A stretch of 5,940 nucleotides of DNA, taken from assembly GCA_013002645.1 (NCBI GenBank), contig JABDJF010000793.1, positions 1 to 5,940 on the forward strand. Direction: 5' to 3'. Both the position numbers and the translations under genes were made by a program. Source of the stretch: Myxococcales bacterium (GTDB taxonomy: Bacteria > Myxococcota_A > Polyangia > Polyangiales > Houyiibacteriaceae). Below the pieces are notes generated by a model. The model saw only the letters and a program-made list of their open reading frames with translations, searched no databases and was not told where the DNA came from. Below are positions 5,645 to 5,940 of the stretch, in pieces. Positions within the stretch are counted from its first letter, which is position 1. Every line of letters starts with the position of its first letter.

Positions 5645-5940
5645 ATGGTCCGTCCCCGTGACTCGCTCATGCCGTTGGTGCGCAACGGCGTGGACCAGGC
5701 AGCGAATCGCCTTTCGCATGTCGGTTACGGCGTGCTGCCCTGGGTCGTTCAAAGCTGGCGCCGTGTTCACGTCGACCGCAACGTACCATACCGAAATACC
5801 GGTAGGCGGTCACACCTGCTGGACATCTACCGCAGCAGGGAGGCCGTTGGGTCTCTACCTACGATCGTCTACATCCACGGCGGCGCGTTCTCGATGATGT
5901 CGAAGGACACCCATCGGATCATGGCGTACGTCCTGGCGGC
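5645..5940 (+). CDS. Alpha/beta hydrolase, HSL-type esterase/lipase-like (partial, N-terminus only)
   Basis: This frame stays open from the ATG at 5645 to the window edge, giving 98 residues. After an N-terminal segment with a possible hydrophobic helix (VGYGVLPWVVQSW, 26-38), the sequence LLDIYRS (58-64) matches the 'LDvYrP' strand found before the nucleophile domain in esterases. Then IVYIHGGAFSM (74-84) gives the strand and the HGGAF oxyanion-hole motif of the hormone-sensitive-lipase family (bacterial type IV esterases), which hydrolyse carboxylic esters with a Ser-Asp-His triad. The GxSxG nucleophile elbow and the rest of the triad lie beyond the window. An in-frame ATG at 5669 is an alternative start. 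Its position 26 bases behind the aldehyde dehydrogenase suggests a joint role in ester, alcohol or lipid breakdown; this is inference. Confidence 0.8.
   Translation, partial: MVRPRDSLMPLVRNGVDQAANRLSHVGYGVLPWVVQSWRRVHVDRNVPYRNTGRRSHLLDIYRSREAVGSLPTIVYIHGGAFSMMSKDTHRIMAYVLA

Noticed and set aside
5658..5897. A 79-codon plus-strand frame at the right end.
   Set aside because: It is out of frame with the alpha/beta hydrolase starting at 5645, whose HGGAF motif identifies the true frame.

Overview
This is a GC-rich bacterial window (roughly 60% GC by eye, not counted). It most resembles a myxobacterium-like member of Myxococcota / Deltaproteobacteria. The main clue is a 904-residue secreted lipoprotein with a cysteine-rich N-terminal part, FG-GAP/VCBS-type Asp-rich calcium loops, an 'RIWNQH...LNNFRQN' segment and a CARDB-like C-terminal domain, an architecture common in that group. 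This taxonomic call is inference; there is no rRNA or other marker gene here.

Layout: two gene groups diverge from a short AT-richer region at about 3950-4076. The left group is on the minus strand, in transcription order: the VCBS lipoprotein (3949-1235), a small GNAT-like acetyltransferase (1155-631), a lysine-rich histone H1-like protein with a separate C-terminal segment (568-116), and the first 39 codons of an FAD/NAD-dependent ferredoxin-reductase-like flavoprotein (119-1, running off the window). The last two overlap by an ATGA and are probably translationally coupled. The right group is on the plus strand: a complete NAD(P)-dependent aldehyde dehydrogenase (4077-5618), then after 26 bases the start of an HSL-type alpha/beta hydrolase (5645 to the window edge).

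How they may work together: the aldehyde dehydrogenase and esterase-like hydrolase look like a small catabolic or lipid/ester-processing pair. The flavoprotein on the other strand would suit redox supply to an oxygenase, but no oxygenase is visible. The lipoprotein probably acts at the cell surface and has no evident functional link to its neighbours. 

No mobile element, CRISPR array, tRNA, rRNA or defence system is visible, and I found no convincing new system. The most interesting items are the lipoprotein's regularly spaced cysteine modules, the H1-like protein coupled to a flavoprotein, and -10 boxes only 6-7 bases before two start codons that lack Shine-Dalgarno sequences, which suggests leaderless transcripts.
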